64,000 nt of DNA from Gymnothorax reevesii (lineage: Eukaryota > Chordata > Actinopteri > Anguilliformes > Muraenidae), in the NCBI GenBank assembly GCA_029721435.1, contig CM056592.1, forward strand, positions 33,429,611 to 33,493,610. The letters are read 5' to 3'. The position numbers and the translations under genes were made by a program. The notes under the pieces are model-generated. The model made no database searches. It worked only from the letters and a program-made list of their open reading frames with translations, and had not been told where the DNA came from. This document shows, in pieces, positions 35,158 to 47,580 of this stretch. Numbering within the stretch: the first letter of the stretch is position 1; each line of letters opens with the position of its first letter.

Positions 35158-36383
35158 TGTTGTGATTCTGCATTCTGCTGTCATGTTTAAGTTCTGTGTC
35201 TGGCTCTGCCATGTATGCTTTTGTGTTTGGTGACCACTGCCTGCCTTTTGACCTTCTTAGGATTGTGTGTTGTGTTTTGGTTATTTAGATTCCTGTTTAC
35301 TATTTTTCATGTTCATAGTATTCTCTGCCATGCCATGTTTTCATTTCCTTGCAGTGCACCACGTCTACCCTGTCTTGTCATGTGTGTATCTTTGCTCACG
35401 GTCCCTTGTCTTGTGTGCCACTCATTCGGGTGATTTATTGGTTTCTGGGTTTTAAATCTTCCTTCATTATCTCGTGTTCTTCCTTCATCTCTCTTTTACT
35501 ATCTACTAACACATACTAACAGTTTGTTGTTTTCGATAATTACTAGCCAATATTAACATTGTATATTTTTACTAACTTACTAACGTGCACTCGGGATTGT
35601 ATAGCTGCACATACTAATTGACTAACGATCTCTCAGCAATCGCCCAATTCTAATCTCCGCCCTCTTGCCTAGCTCTGTTGCAGCTCCTGTGAATTTCCTC
35701 TTAGATCTCATGCTTTCCTTTTCTTTAGACTATGCACTTTAGTACTCCTTCACCGGAGCTGTTGTTTTGTTCATAGGATTGTCTTGTGATCCCTGTCTGC
35801 GTCTTGGCATTTGCCAAATTCATGTAATTAGATTATTCCTCATGTGTCAGTCCTGATTATTGTTTCATTGATCACACCTGTTCTCCCTTGTCATGTGCTC
35901 ACCCCGGATGTGTATGTCTGTTCAAGCACTTCCAGTGTCAGATCGTTCTCCCTAGTTTTTTCGTGCCACGTTTCTCGCCTTGATTTCTCAGTGTTTATCT
36001 TTCTGACTGGATTGCCTGACTTTTGATTTTTGCCTCTGTGTTTTTGGATTACTGCTGCATCTGTGTGTTTCGAAAATTATTCTGCCCGACTAGGAGATTT
36101 CTGTTTGCTGCCCTGGTAACGATTCGGATTACGTCCTGTGGATTCTGGCTTGTATCTCTGAAAGTACTATTCCTGTGTACCAGACCCATTTCTGTCCGAC
36201 TACGATTACTGTGATTGCTGCCCTGGTTTTTGATACTATTTTTGCCCAACTGGATTACGGATTTTGGATTGTGGACTTTGTACTGTTGCCTTTCGCTCTG
36301 CGGGGGTCAGCCCCCTTTACCAATAAAACAAGCTCTACTGCATTTCCTGGTTCTCGCATCTGGTCCCTGATCGTATTTCAACA
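35158..36383 (+). mobile_element. Solo LTR, copy 2 of the ~1.2-kb family, 1226 bp
   Basis: The LTR starts TGTTGTGATTC and ends 'GTATTTCAACA'. It is flanked by a perfect 5-base duplication ATGCC (35153-35157 and 36384-36388). An AATAAAAC signal at about 36321 precedes the 3' end by some 60 bases. It is homologous to 26831-28128 along most of its length and to a minus-strand fragment near 38950-39240. No internal coding region adjoins. The many open frames within it are artefacts of the T-rich strand. Confidence 0.85.
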
Positions 36384-36389
36384 ATGCCC

Positions 36390-38895
36390 ATTTCCAAGTT
36401 GAATATTTTCATTTTTGTGGTCTGTTTTACATATTTTATGGTGAAAAAGCACCTAGTTACAGCTGTACAGGCTGTGTGTGCAGCACTTCAGGCTCGGTCA
36501 TTCTGACATGGGTTGTATCGCAAAAAAAAAAAATCCGAAGAAATGTTCTGAGCGTGAGCAGAAATGTTTCCAGCACAAGAGAAAAGGCTGAAGTTTGCAA
36601 AAAAAATCTGTTTGAGCTGCAGCAGATCCGAGCGCAAGCCGGGGATATTTGAGCCAGCAGAATATTTATTTATTTATTTATTTATTTATTTATTCAACAA
36701 GTCAAAATACTTACATTACAAGAATACAGAACAGATTCATAATACAGACATGTTGAAGTGAGAGATTTGGAAGCTGACGCTTATGCTAAGACCATCCCGC
36801 GTTAAAATCATACAATTCAAATATATATATATATATATATACTACAAAACACTATCGACAGATATTTAATATGTACAATAATAACAGAAATAAAAACATC
36901 CACATGAATGTAAACATATTGTACAGATTTTGATAGGAGAAATTTGGGGGGGAATTTAAATACTCTCAAATACAGATAGGGATTTACCTCCATTGAATGA
37001 CCTGGTCTGAATGGGCCTTGTCTTTTGGCCTCCTATTCCTTCTTCTAAAAGATTGTAAATACTGCAGCATTATGCTGTATTAGCGCTTCAATTTTAAATT
37101 TGTAAGAGATTTTTGTGACACTACCTGATCCCTGGACATATCTTCAATCATGCTGGAAAGGAATAAATTCTGTATTAACAGCAGTGCTTAATTTATATAG
37201 GAAGCGTGGGAACGTCACAAGCAACAATTACTTCTCAGTTTTTGCATAGAACTTGGGCCATATGTCTCATTCTGGCAGCTGATTAAAGAGGTGGTCATCT
37301 GACGCTCGCTCTGGGGGATATGAATAAAAGTGTTACGCGCTCGATCAAAACTAATAATTGAATATGTTCACTCCAGGAAGATCATAGAGAGGAACCATCA
37401 AAGAATCCCAAGAGTTATTAAGCCAGGCATCTTTTCAACAAATAATGCAGCATGTTTGTCGCAAGCAAACTTATACAAATATGGTACAAAGCGGGGGGGG
37501 GGGGGTAGTGATAGTTAAGACTATGGAGGGTGGTTAAAACTTGTTATTTCTCTAAATTCACCAAAAGCAATGTTTATAGTTTAGGCATCTTTAGCGTTGT
37601 CCCCTGTTTTGTTGAAATCTTACTCCATTGATGGATATGCTTCATGGAGAAAGGAGGTGAGACAAATGAACAAGGGACAAATCTTTGGAATCACAACAAG
37701 TGTCAATTTGTAGCTTGAGGGGAACTTGGTTCCAATTGTAATGACCGTAGAAGGATTAGTAGCTTATATCTAACAAACTGAGCAAGAAGAACATTCTAGC
37801 AAAGGTTAAAAGAAAGCAGTCCCAGTGCTTGACCCTGATTAGGATTGGGTGCTTGTTCAAATGAACAAAGAATCTCCATTAAGAGCAAACCAATCACAAG
37901 AAGTCATATTGAGTTCATCAAATGTCAATGATGAGCAACAGGAATTTTCATGATACATCCTGCAGTAATTCATGCAAATCATCATGAGTCATGCATTAGT
38001 TCAGCATTACATAAACATCTGATTTGTGGCCTTATTGTAAAGTGAATCCGATAATAAAATATTGTTTTACCTTTTAAACAAGTGTAAATCAATTATAAAA
38101 TACAGTATATGGCACTTTTTAATGGCTGTTTAGCAGTATTTCCATGTACGTAAATATCAGGAAGTAATCTGATGTATTGTATTACAATATCCTCGTCGGT
38201 GAGAAAATTTCCAGAAAAAAAGAAAAGATGCAGAGCAAAAAAAAAAAACTGCCGGTGAAACTAAGCAAAGGTCCCAGAATGAAAGTCAGGATAAATAATA
38301 TATGAATTTTGACCTAGTATTTAGAGCTGAATCTGATTGGCTAATGATGGTGCCCCTGTCCAATCAGAGGGCAGATTGTTTAATTGTATACCTCCCCACT
38401 GCAGGTGCTGAAAGAGGTGGTTCACTTTAATGATGGACAACAGCGCTGGCTCTTTTGTGACCCAGAGAAGATATGCGACCTTCCACAAAGTGTTCACATC
38501 CATGAGAGCTGAACATCAGAGCCGAATGAAGACAGTGAACTTGGCACATTGTGAGCTGATCGTTCAGACCCTGTTGTTCTTTTTTTATCCAACACTTTTT
38601 TTAGCTTTCTGAATAAAGTGAGGATTTGTGTCAGAAAAAAGTGCTATTATTTAGTGTAATAGGGTGAGCAATGAAAGTTCTGGTATTGTTATATCTGAAG
38701 CTTTCAGGTTTTGCTTGTAAACTAAGACAGCTGCCACATGAACATGAATCATTGCCGGAGCATCTGGGAACGTCACATTGATAGTATTAAATTTGTATTC
38801 ACTTGATTTGAAATGTATAATTAATACTCCCAAAATGGAGTGTTTTGGGAAATCATAGATTTGCCACCGCTGCCACAGATCCCTCATGTTACCAT
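36390..38895. other. Gene-free stretch with microsatellites
   Basis: A (TTTA)n tract lies at 36663-36694, a (TA)n tract at 36821-36841 and a G run at 37493-37505. No exon or clean transposon end was recognised. Confidence 0.45.
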
Positions 38896-38898
38896 GAT

Positions 38899-38942
38899 AA
38901 CACGAAAAGTTTTTATGGGACTCGCATGAAACTTTTCGTGTT
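38899..38942. repeat. Inverted repeat, 14-bp perfect arms
   Basis: AACACGAAAAGTTT and its exact inverse AAACTTTTCGTGTT are separated by 16 bases. It borders the LTR fragment to its right. Confidence 0.8.
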
Positions 38943-38944
38943 CA

Positions 38945-39240
38945 TTCGTGGTGCATAGAACACAAGCCCTACGCCCCTCATGACCTTTCTGTGGTGCCAC
39001 CGCAGAAGTATAACATGAAAAGTACAAGGCATAAACAACACAGCACAAGGAAAATGTTCTGACAAGAGCTGGTAGTGAAATGACTGCTTAAATACGTACA
39101 GGAAGTCACAAGCTATAATAGGGAACAGGTGAGCTGGATCAGACTAATTAACAGAAGATGTTCCTCACTACATGAGATTGGTGAAAGCCAAAACGCGGAC
39201 AGGGATTACACAGACAGCCTATGACAAACACGGAGTTTGT
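38945..39240 (-). mobile_element. LTR fragment, copy 3 of the ~1.2-kb family
   Basis: 'GACTGCTTAAATACG', 'GGAAGTCACA', 'GGATCAGACTAATTA' and 'GGTGAAAGCCAAAACG' match the inverse of copy 1 around 27415-27550, in the same order. It includes the TATA-like box (TATTTAAG on the minus strand). Only this central part is preserved. Confidence 0.6.
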
Positions 39241-39244
39241 CAGG

Positions 39245-40465
39245 AGGGGAGAAAGGCTTGGCTGTTAAAAATCAGGAGGAAAAAAAAAACTTTTCTCTGT
39301 CCCATCGATCCGTGCTGTGCAGTGATTATTTCTTAGAGCAGTGTTTCAACGGGACAGGGGCAAAGATGAAGCTGAGGAGAGGAGTAGCCAGAATTAACTA
39401 GCGCTTCCTTTTATCAACGTTGGTATTAGGCATATGATTCAATATAAACAATTTAGTTGATGGCAAATATGCTATACCAGGGTACAATGAATTGAGGAAA
39501 CCAGGGAGTAATTTGATAACGTATATGGACATTCGATGTTTCTTAACACCGCGAAAACGTTATTTCTCAGAGGGTCATAAGCCTCGGTTAACACAGCAGT
39601 TATTCAATCAAAGCGCACTGAAGAAATTCACTCACGGAGTTTAAGTCGTTGTGCATCAAGTTAATCAGTTTCACGTGCATTACGGTAAATTTCCCCACTC
39701 GTGTTACGGAAATCAATTATGACTTGGGAATTCTTATTTGTTTTGCGGTCACTTTGACCGAGTAACGACAAGAGTACATTAACTAACTGGCTAATTTGCT
39801 CTTCTTTTGTCTCTCAGTATCGTTGCTTTAGCGAACCCTCTCAGCAATCTAGTGTAGTTGGCACCTTCACTCGTAGAGTCAAGGATGTTTTATGCGTAGA
39901 GCACATGAACCTCAACTACTACTTCTTTTTTGTCTGTAATTATGTTGGAGTATAATAAAGTCAAGTTGAGTGCATTACTGCCTCCATCTGTAGTGGTGGA
40001 GAACTACTTGCTTGAGGTTGAATTGCGTCACTTTAGGAACACTTGCGCACAGAAAAAGTTGCCGGCAAATGGTGGTAGTGGGTGGGGTGGCCGAAGCTTA
40101 ATTTATGGTGGCCGTGGCCACCCCTGGCTCCGCTGGCATTATTGCTGGATTATTATGCATGTGCAATGGGTTCCTCAACATTATAATTGTGTTTGTTTGG
40201 TTTAACAGCAAAATATTTGTTGTATTAGTGGATGAGATTCTTTATTCTTTATTGCCGGTGTGTTTGGCTTTTGAATGTCCAAACATTCATAGGGAAACTA
40301 GACAATTCAGGTCTTCAATGAGAGCTTTTCCCTCTTATCATAGCAGAGCTATAGGACATTTGACATCTGGTGAAGGAAGAATATGCAAGTTGCACACACT
40401 GTTCAGAAAGAGTAGCATAATGCTTATTAATCATATTTAGTTACTTTTTGTGGTCTTCTGTGAAA
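39245..40465. other. Gene-free stretch
   Basis: No gene or clear element recognised. A short G/C-rich 'GTGGCCGTGGCCACCCC' self-complementary stretch lies near 40107-40125. Confidence 0.4.
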
Positions 40466-40472
40466 AGCCACA

Positions 40473-40733
40473 TTGTTGTTGTTGTTGTTGTTTTTTACTT
40501 GTACTTGAATTGAACAAAAGATTAATGAAGCAATTTTGAATTGGAAAGTCCAGAAAAATGTGAATATAATGATCACAAAATCTGTTATTGACTCATCTAA
40601 AAATTCTGTAATTCTCGTCAACTAAGACTAGACTAAAGAATCAGATGACTAATGTACGACTAACACTACAGGGCATTTTAGTCAAGTAATTAAGACTAAA
40701 CCTAAATCAATATCTGCAGTCAAAATTAACACT
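40473..40733. repeat. Probable DNA-transposon relic after a (TTG)n tract
   Basis: After a (TTG)n tract, the sequence holds repeated 'GACTAA'-type motifs and ends 'CAAAATTAACACTG' at 40733. Its inverse, CAGTGTTAATTTTG, resembles the terminal sequence of a fish hAT-like element. The other end was not found. Confidence 0.3.
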
Positions 40734-40739
40734 GGATAT

Positions 40740-42280
40740 AATTAAGAGTCAATGAAAAAACCATATCTCAAATTCAGCAGTAATTCATTTAATTGATGTG
40801 GTGCACCTGAGCCTGTTGTTTTTGAAGTCCCCAGGTTCCAACGGGAGTGGCTTCCGCAGATCCATGCGCCTCTCAGGACTGTACATGGATGTCAAAACCC
40901 TCTGTGATTAGACTGAATGACTCCTAAGATGATCAGTAAGCATTTTCCATCTTCTCAGCTCAAAAAACCAAATAATGTCTCAAGCTTTTCACAAAGACCC
41001 ATGTTTGAGCAGTACAGCATACTCAGAAATTGTCTCATAGCCAAGCAGGGGGAGAAATATTAAAAGGTCCCTCTGTCTCAATGCACCGTATAATATTCCT
41101 TTAAATATTTAAAGGAGCTAAATCAGTTATAGTAGGCCAAAAATTGCCTTCTCCAACACAGTCACTGCCTCTTGGTTTTATGGATGATCTCACACACAGA
41201 ATGTCAAATGTCGCCTCATGCACGAGCGGCTTCTTTCCTTGAAAATAAGAGCTGATTATATCAGGAGATATCAAGATGAAGCTCAGTAAAGGCTGACGCA
41301 TAAAGCAGACGTGCGGAACAACTACAGCACATTTCAAAGCAATATGCAAGATGGGCTCCCAGGTGGTGTTTCCATATAACATAACAGGTGACATCCGTGA
41401 TAGGCCCAGCAATGCAAAACCAAATCCGATCCAGTGTCAACTAACACTTTAATCCCGTGGGATAGCAATGCCTGATGGGTCTCAGACTACTGAGGAAAGC
41501 AATGAGGGAAATTTAGGATTTTCTGAATGTTATGCTGCTTTAAGGTCATAAATATGATCTTGTTATCATTCTTAGTTGATTGTAGCCTCTTCACAGCTCA
41601 TGTTCTACAGCTCATGTTTTGATTCTCAAGTTGTATAACGCAGATGTAGAATTACGTAAAAACCTTAGTCTTCAGAAGTTTAAAAAAAGGGCACTTTTTT
41701 AAGGAGCAAGCACAAAAGGCAGGAACAAGGGGAGTTTTGAAAAAAAAAAAATCAAAGATCCAACAACAGAGTTTTACAGCAAAATGGAGGCCCTATGTCA
41801 CTGAAATCTAAAATCTGGACAAGTCAGTTTCAAAGAAATAAAACTGCTTCAAAGCAATATTATATAAAAAGAAGGTACAAACATCTAGCTTGCGATATTG
41901 AAACTGGCGAAAGCACAAACAGTGGAGACAGAAGATTGTTTCACCAGGCGCGTTGCAGTATTTGTTTTATAAAGAAATAGTAGGGAACATAAAAAAGTTC
42001 AGCAGGTAATGGCAGGTAAAAAAGAGCCGCTGACAGCACTGCAGACATGAGCGTGAGCACTTACTGTTAAACAGGGGAAAGGACAGGATTCATCCTGTCG
42101 GGTTGCAGCTGTTTGGAAGATTGCAAATGCCTCACAACTGTGCCGACATGGAGGACAGGTCTAAAGCCAGACTGGGGCAAAATGCGCGCTTACAGGTGAC
42201 GCAGGGTATCAGAAGTCAGGTGGAGTCAGCAGGGCTTGTAGATGAGGTGGGAAGGTGCAGCGGACAGCAACGTGAACCGA
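40740..42280. other. Gene-free stretch
   Basis: No exon or element end recognised. Confidence 0.4.
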
Positions 42281-42284
42281 AATA

Positions 42285-42350
42285 CAGCCCGGCCCATAAT
42301 TATTGGCACTCTGGATAGATAAAATGAAGAAAAAAGACTGCATATCAAAA
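42285..42350 (+). mobile_element. Tc1-like terminal repeat, relic
   Basis: After TA, CAGCCCGGCCCATAATTATT and GGCACTCTGG match the terminal repeat at 63751 with a few changes, placing both in one Tc1-like family. Sequence after 42610 may continue this element, but I could not confirm a right end. Confidence 0.5.
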
Positions 42351-42363
42351 ACAGCACCATTGA

Positions 42364-42610
42364 TTATCCATCCTATTTCTTTGTCACTACAGTCAATCCC
42401 AGCTGACTATGGGTTAAAGGCAGGGACCCACAGCTGCACAGGTCACCTATCCATGGAGGGGCTCACGCCACTCACACATCACTCACGGGCAAATTTATAG
42501 CCTGATGAAACCAGAGTATCTGGAGGAAACATGCGGACTCCATAGGCCGGATTCAAACCCGCAATCTATTTGTTGCGAGGCGGTAGTGCTGACCGCTGTG
42601 CCACCACAGT
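42364..42610 (+). repeat. Common fish interspersed repeat, longer copy
   Basis: The copy runs from ATCCATCC through 'CACTCACGGGCAAATTTATA', 'CCAGAGTATCTGGAGGAAAC', 'GGCCGGATTCAAACCC' and 'GCTGACCGCTGTGCCACCAC'. This is the typical order of the abundant teleost repeat also present at 2455. It appears flanked by a duplicated 'TTGATT-TCCA' sequence (about 42359 and 42611), suggesting insertion into the Tc1-like relic. Confidence 0.75.
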
Positions 42611-42624
42611 TGATTGTCCATACA

Positions 42625-43365
42625 ATTATAGCAACTATATAATTCATAAATTCAAAATACGTTGGACAATGTATATAATTTAAATTCATTTTGTCATATT
42701 TAAGTGTTTTGCATTAAGTAACCAAATATGGTGTCAAAATTTTAGGCGCTCCTGGTTGACAACTTTATGTGAACACAGAAAAATGAAAATGAACGTATAG
42801 AAATAATATGATTTTTGTTTTCTGTTAGTCCAATATGACAAATGGCTTATGGGCAGTACTCCATATTTTATGCCTCCTGTTTTATCAGGGTGTAAATAAC
42901 TCTGGGCCTGACCAGCTCTGACACTCATTACAGGGCTCATATGATGCGTGTAGGAGAGGTGAGCAGGTGCTGTGGAGATGAGGAAATCTGTCAGCTGGGC
43001 TGTGGTAAGTTCTCTATGGAGGTGCTCAGCTAGGAACCACATTATCGGGGCTATCAATCGCTGCTCAAATCATTTACGCATATATACCGGGTCCTTGCGG
43101 TTATTTAAGAGTTTCAAAACGTCTTCAATTCAGAGATTTTATAAAAAGTCATTACATTTTCCAAGATCTTAAACATGTTGTGGGACTGTCAGGGGAGAAA
43201 CACAATGTCTACAGTCAATGCAACAATATCATCCAATCAATCCAGAGAAAATGGCTTCCATAACAACATATTTTAGTTTCAGAGCCGTTTCTCCTGAATT
43301 TTAATGTTAGCAGCCCATGTCAATGGAAACAAACTTGGCAAAAATAACAATAAAGCACAACTGTT
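42625..43365. other. Gene-free stretch
   Basis: Nothing firm could be recognised. Part may be the interior of the Tc1-like relic that starts at 42285. Confidence 0.35.
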
Positions 43366-43367
43366 AA

Positions 43368-43487
43368 GGGGTGCATTTCCAGAAATCACAGATGCTAACT
43401 GACATAGTTGGACCCATTGTTTGTGAATGGACAAACTATGTAAGTTGCAAACTTAGTTAGCAACTACGCTTTTCAAAAACGCACCCC
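43368..43487. mobile_element. 120-bp miniature inverted-repeat element
   Basis: GGGGTGCATTTCCAGAAA at the left pairs with TTTCAAAAACGCACCCC at the right. The inner arms also pair imperfectly (GATGCTAACTGACATAGTT against AACTTAGTTAGCAACTACG). The 'GGGGTGCGTTTC' end type is common in fish. A half copy of the same family (GGGGTACAATTTCTGAAAGC, then CATAGTTGCTAACTATG) follows directly at 43489-43545. Confidence 0.65.
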
Positions 43488-43549
43488 TGGGGTACAATTT
43501 CTGAAAGCATAGTTGCTAACTATGTTTGCAATTAGTTTGAACCACAGCC

Positions 43550-45310
43550 TCGCTGGGAGAAGTATATAAATTGCTGACGAAGCTTCTGGGAATCGTACCC
43601 AAAGTAAGTCCGCGGGATGGTCGTTAAAAGACACCTATCAGGTAACAAAGCTCATGTAATACTTTGCCGCACCGGGCTGAATATACAGCATGATACTAAA
43701 AGAACATAGGTAAAGGCGGCAAATTGCCCGCAAGTTAAAATAGCGACCTCTGTCACTGATAAACAATTAATAGTTCACTTATTCTACCAAATATTAAGGT
43801 AAATAATCATAGTAACACCATAAATGCACTTTTTCTGTCCTGACCCGGTGAATTAATAGCCCCAAAACAACAATATTTGCTTCGAAAACCATTTGTAATT
43901 TTACATTTTGTGATTGCAAATTAGCTACATTTAAATAGCCATGAGACAAACACACATTTAGTAAATAACAACAGAAATTCGATAAAATGTTTTTGTGTGT
44001 GTGTTTCTTTTTTTTTTTAAATGACAACTTTATGTTCAGACAAAACATTTTCACTCTCAGCTTAGCACCCCTGAACTCCCCCTGACCTTGGCTGTCAGTG
44101 GTATAAAATATACTTTAGCGTATCCTCTCAGATTGCAGAGCTACATTTCAGCAAGATGAGAAAACCTGGCACAGTAACAATCTTCCTGAAAAACCAAGCA
44201 GAACGAGAGTCCCAAATGATTGTTCAGGGATAAACAAATACAAAGGAGCAACACAAATTCATCAACTGCTTTATTAAATGGGAATGTTGACAATTGAAAG
44301 AAAAGAGAGGATGAACTACAGAGAGGATGGATTGCAAAGGAAGGCACTTACTACTGAATACTGACATCAGTCTCTGTAAAATTATTATTCTCCATTTGTC
44401 ACTCCACAAATTATTGTAAATCCAAGAGGCATTCAATGAAGAAAAACAAAAACATCAGGATCCGAGGTGGATTCAAAAGATGCTTTAAATTCTTTGTGGA
44501 TTTGATGTTGATCCAGTATTATCCTAGCAGTGACTCCTGTGTGATGGCAATACCTCATGTGAATCAGAAAATAATGTTGGCAGAGAATAATTATTGTAAT
44601 TACAGTGTTCCAGAGCAAAATGTTACACTTGCCCAGCCAGCACTGACGCATTTCGGCTTCTCATGTTTGCATAATTGTGCTGACTGCAATAAGGTGATGT
44701 CATTTATAAATAACCAAGGGATTACTCACTGTTTCGATTAATTTGGATGAAAACTATATCATTCAAAATCCCACACAAGGATGCATATAATACAAATATT
44801 AAATTTTGGCAGCTTCAAGCGAACACTATCCAGCCACCCCAAGGATGTGCGATAGAACCACTAAAATCTAATCATTTCTTCCCTCTCCCATATGTAATCA
44901 TCTCACAAAACAGCATTCAAATGTATCCACATCAGTTATCCTGTCAACAGATAGACAAAAAAAAAAAACAGAAACACACTGAGGCAATCACATCGCCTCC
45001 GCTCAACCAAGTTACGGCGGAGGTAATTATGTCAGCACATCCTATGAACAACGATCAATCACCACGAGGACAGCTGACTGGTGATTACAGTATTTGTGTG
45101 ATGCGACTCTTAGTTAATAATGTCTTACAAAGGTGTTTCAACAGCAGTCTCTACCGGCAGGTAGCTGGCCTGCTCCGCTGGCGACACTAGGGAGGTGTGA
45201 TCTTGCACTGTATTCTGGGAGAATCCTAGAGGGTAATATTTTCCTGAAGATTTTCCATGACTTCCACACACATTAGAGTTGAATGGATACATTTTGAGTT
45301 TTTATGAACA
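43550..45310. other. Gene-free stretch
   Basis: No exon, RNA gene or transposon end recognised. Confidence 0.4.
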
Positions 45311-45429
45311 GCAAATGTGCCATTTATTTATTTACTAAGATATTTATACTGGCATACATATCTGTAAAACAGTTTTTCATGCGGTCCAGATATAAAGCAA
45401 AAATAGAAGTATTTAGGTCATAACAGTGT

Positions 45430-45944
45430 TTGCCCTGTCTCTACCTTTAACTAAGGTTTTGAAGCCAGTGACAGAATTGGCTTTGTGAATATGTTCTAGC
45501 GAATTATTCCAGACAATGGAACCCCTGTATATGAACCTGGTGTGTCTGTCACTGGTTTCACAAGTCATTATAATAGAATTGCACAAATACAATGGAGCTG
45601 AGCCAAGAATAGTTATACACTAATACTTAAAAAGTAGTTTATCCTTTCTTCAATTGTTTGCCAACCTAAGCTTTTAACCAAATCAATGCCTCTTGTATTT
45701 ATAATGTCATAATTGCCACATATTATTCGAGCAGCTCCGTTCAGTAATGTCTGAATAGCACTGATATTATTCTTTGAACAACCCTAAATGGAACAAGCAT
45801 AATCAAAAACAGGCATAACATATGTAGTATAGGATAACTTCAGAATATTGTCAGGAACAATGTGTCTAAGACTTGCCAACCATCTATTTCCTCAAAAGAT
45901 TTTTCATAAGTTTATTTACGTGAACATCAAATTTAAGTTTGCCA

Positions 45945-45984
<40 letters not shown>

Positions 45985-46367
45985 ATACACCCAAATATTT
46001 GGTTGACTGAACTATATCAATAGCATTACTATCCAAAAATGGTTGAAATCATTTTCCTCATTCATATTGGAGTTTGAATCAATTAACATTGACGTAGACT
46101 TAGACACATTAAAAACAAGCCTGTTGGCCTTGTACCACTCATTGACTTGATGCAAAATATCATTAACAGAATCAATGAGATTTGCGATGTTTGTATCCTT
46201 TCAATAGATAATAGTATAATGCGCATACATACTTCATCAACCATTAGAGACATGTATTGGCAGATCGTTCACAAAAAGCATAAATAATTAGGGCCCTAAC
46301 GCTGAGCCCTGAGGCACTCCAATACTTACATTCAATGGTTTTGACAAAACATTTTCATGTTTGACAC
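45430..46367 (-). pseudogene. LINE reverse transcriptase, C-terminal half
   Basis: Next to the insertion the minus strand reads VKHENVLSKPLNVSIGVPQGS and then ALGP, a stop, and LFMLFVNDLPIH. This is reverse transcriptase block B (GVPQGSxLGP). The following catalytic block, normally YADD, reads YAHY here, so the two metal-binding aspartates are gone. The segment DSVNDILHQVNEWYKANRL follows and is typical of CR1/L2-type elements. Further on, FIYRGSIVWNNSLEHIHKAN matches the usual C-terminal region. The frame breaks repeatedly and is interrupted by a TA microsatellite at 45947-45981. The product would be the polymerase of a LINE; this copy cannot be active. Confidence 0.75.
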
Positions 46368-46723
46368 TATGGGCTCTAAATTCGTAGACCAGGTGCAGGT
46401 GAATAGGGGGAGCACCGCACCAACGGGGTGTGTCCAGGTGCATGTTACAATTTCATGCCCGGCGTAGCTTAGCGCAAGCACTCCTCTGTCCCGCCTCTGT
46501 CCCTTCTGTCGGTGCAAGTGGCAAAGAGGAAGGAGAAAAGTCTTAAGTGGGTTTAACACAGCCAAGTCAACTCTTCACCAATAAAGAGCTCCTCTCCTCA
46601 CCTTTAAAGTGTTGAAATAAAGAAGCCTCTATTCTATATCTGCTTGATGCGTTAATATTGAAATTTTTGCTGCTTCAGGCTTGTTTTCTGCATCGCTTAC
46701 GTCTATATTAAGCATTATAAATA

Positions 46724-47372
46724 CAGTGGCTCCAATAAGTATTTGTACACTACTTGAAAATTCGACTACATAACAGCTTTTGTATATTCGGCTAAATGCT
46801 TGCTATTGTGGGTAAAAGTGATTAAAATATTTGATAATCAATATGTTTTAAACAAATATTTAATGTCAAAATGGCATATTTGGTCAGAAAGGCGATTATC
46901 TGACCCAATAAGTATCTGTACAGTTCCATTAGTGAGTCACAAAACTTATAATACTCACCTAAAATTGACTCAAGATGTTTACAAGACATGGTTGACTCAC
47001 TTGGTCAGATTTTGTCAAGCGTGACCATACTAGACACTCACTTTGTACACAGACTGGTCTATGTAAATGGCCTGTCCATGCCTATAATGTATTCCTGTGA
47101 TATATGGCTAAGACAAGCGAGATACCCCATGGAATGCGGGAGCAAATCATTCAGCTACATAAAGAAGGCCAAAGCACCAGAAAAATTGGAACTCGGCTAT
47201 CGTTACGCCACACCACCGTGCAGTACATCATCAAGAAGTACAAACAGTCTGAACGCATAGCCAATGCAGCCAGGAAAGGACGTCCCAGGAAGACCAGCCA
47301 GCGCACTGACCGGTACATCCGTAACCGGCTCCATGAAGTACAGTAGTGTACAAATACTTATTGGAGCCACTG
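46724..47372 (+). mobile_element. Tc1-type derivative retaining a DNA-binding ORF, 649 bp
   Basis: Inverted ends CAGTGGCTCCAATAAGTATT (left) and its inverse (right) are each flanked by TA (46722-46723 and 47373-47374). The inverted repeats are about 30 bases long with no visible mismatch in the outer part. The interior consists of leader and an 80-codon transposase N-terminus, fused almost directly to the right end. The catalytic region is deleted, so it would need a helper transposase to move. Confidence 0.88.
47104..47346 (+). pseudogene. Tc1-like transposase N-terminal domain, 80 aa
   Basis: The frame starts at ATG 47104 and reads MAKTSEIPHGMREQIIQLHK, followed by EGQSTRKIGTRLSLRHTTVQ and a basic GRPRKTSQRTDRYIRNRL stretch. 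This is a paired-type helix-turn-helix (residues about 10-50), then the GRPRK hook and the beginning of the second DNA-binding part, as in Tc1-like transposases. It stops right where the right terminal repeat begins. A full transposase has about 340 residues, so the DDE domain is absent. The frame is intact, with no internal stop. An intact DNA-binding fragment could in principle bind its own terminal repeats, but nothing in the sequence shows expression. I treat it as a deletion derivative. Confidence 0.8.
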
Positions 47373-47482
47373 TAAATCCTTATTTTTTGAAGATTAGTAT
47401 GAGAGGAATATATGGTCTATAGTTGACTTGATGGGCACCAATGGCAATTTCTTAACTTATGAACAATTCTGTATGAAATACA

Positions 47483-47580
47483 CAGTGGCTCCAATAAGTA
47501 TTTGTACACTACTTCATGGAGCTGGTTACGGATGGCCTGGGCACAAACATGGCTTCTAGTTGCTTCCTCCACTTTGGAGG
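47483..47580 (-). mobile_element. Second, truncated copy of the same Tc1 derivative
   Basis: CAGTGGCTCCAATAAGTATT starts at 47483. The following bases, read on the minus strand, give ATRSHVCAQAIRNQLHEV leading straight into the terminal repeat. This is the same join of transposase N-terminal part to right end as in the neighbour at 46724-47372, in inverted orientation. The flanking dinucleotide is CA rather than TA. The rest is missing beyond about 47580. Confidence 0.7.
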
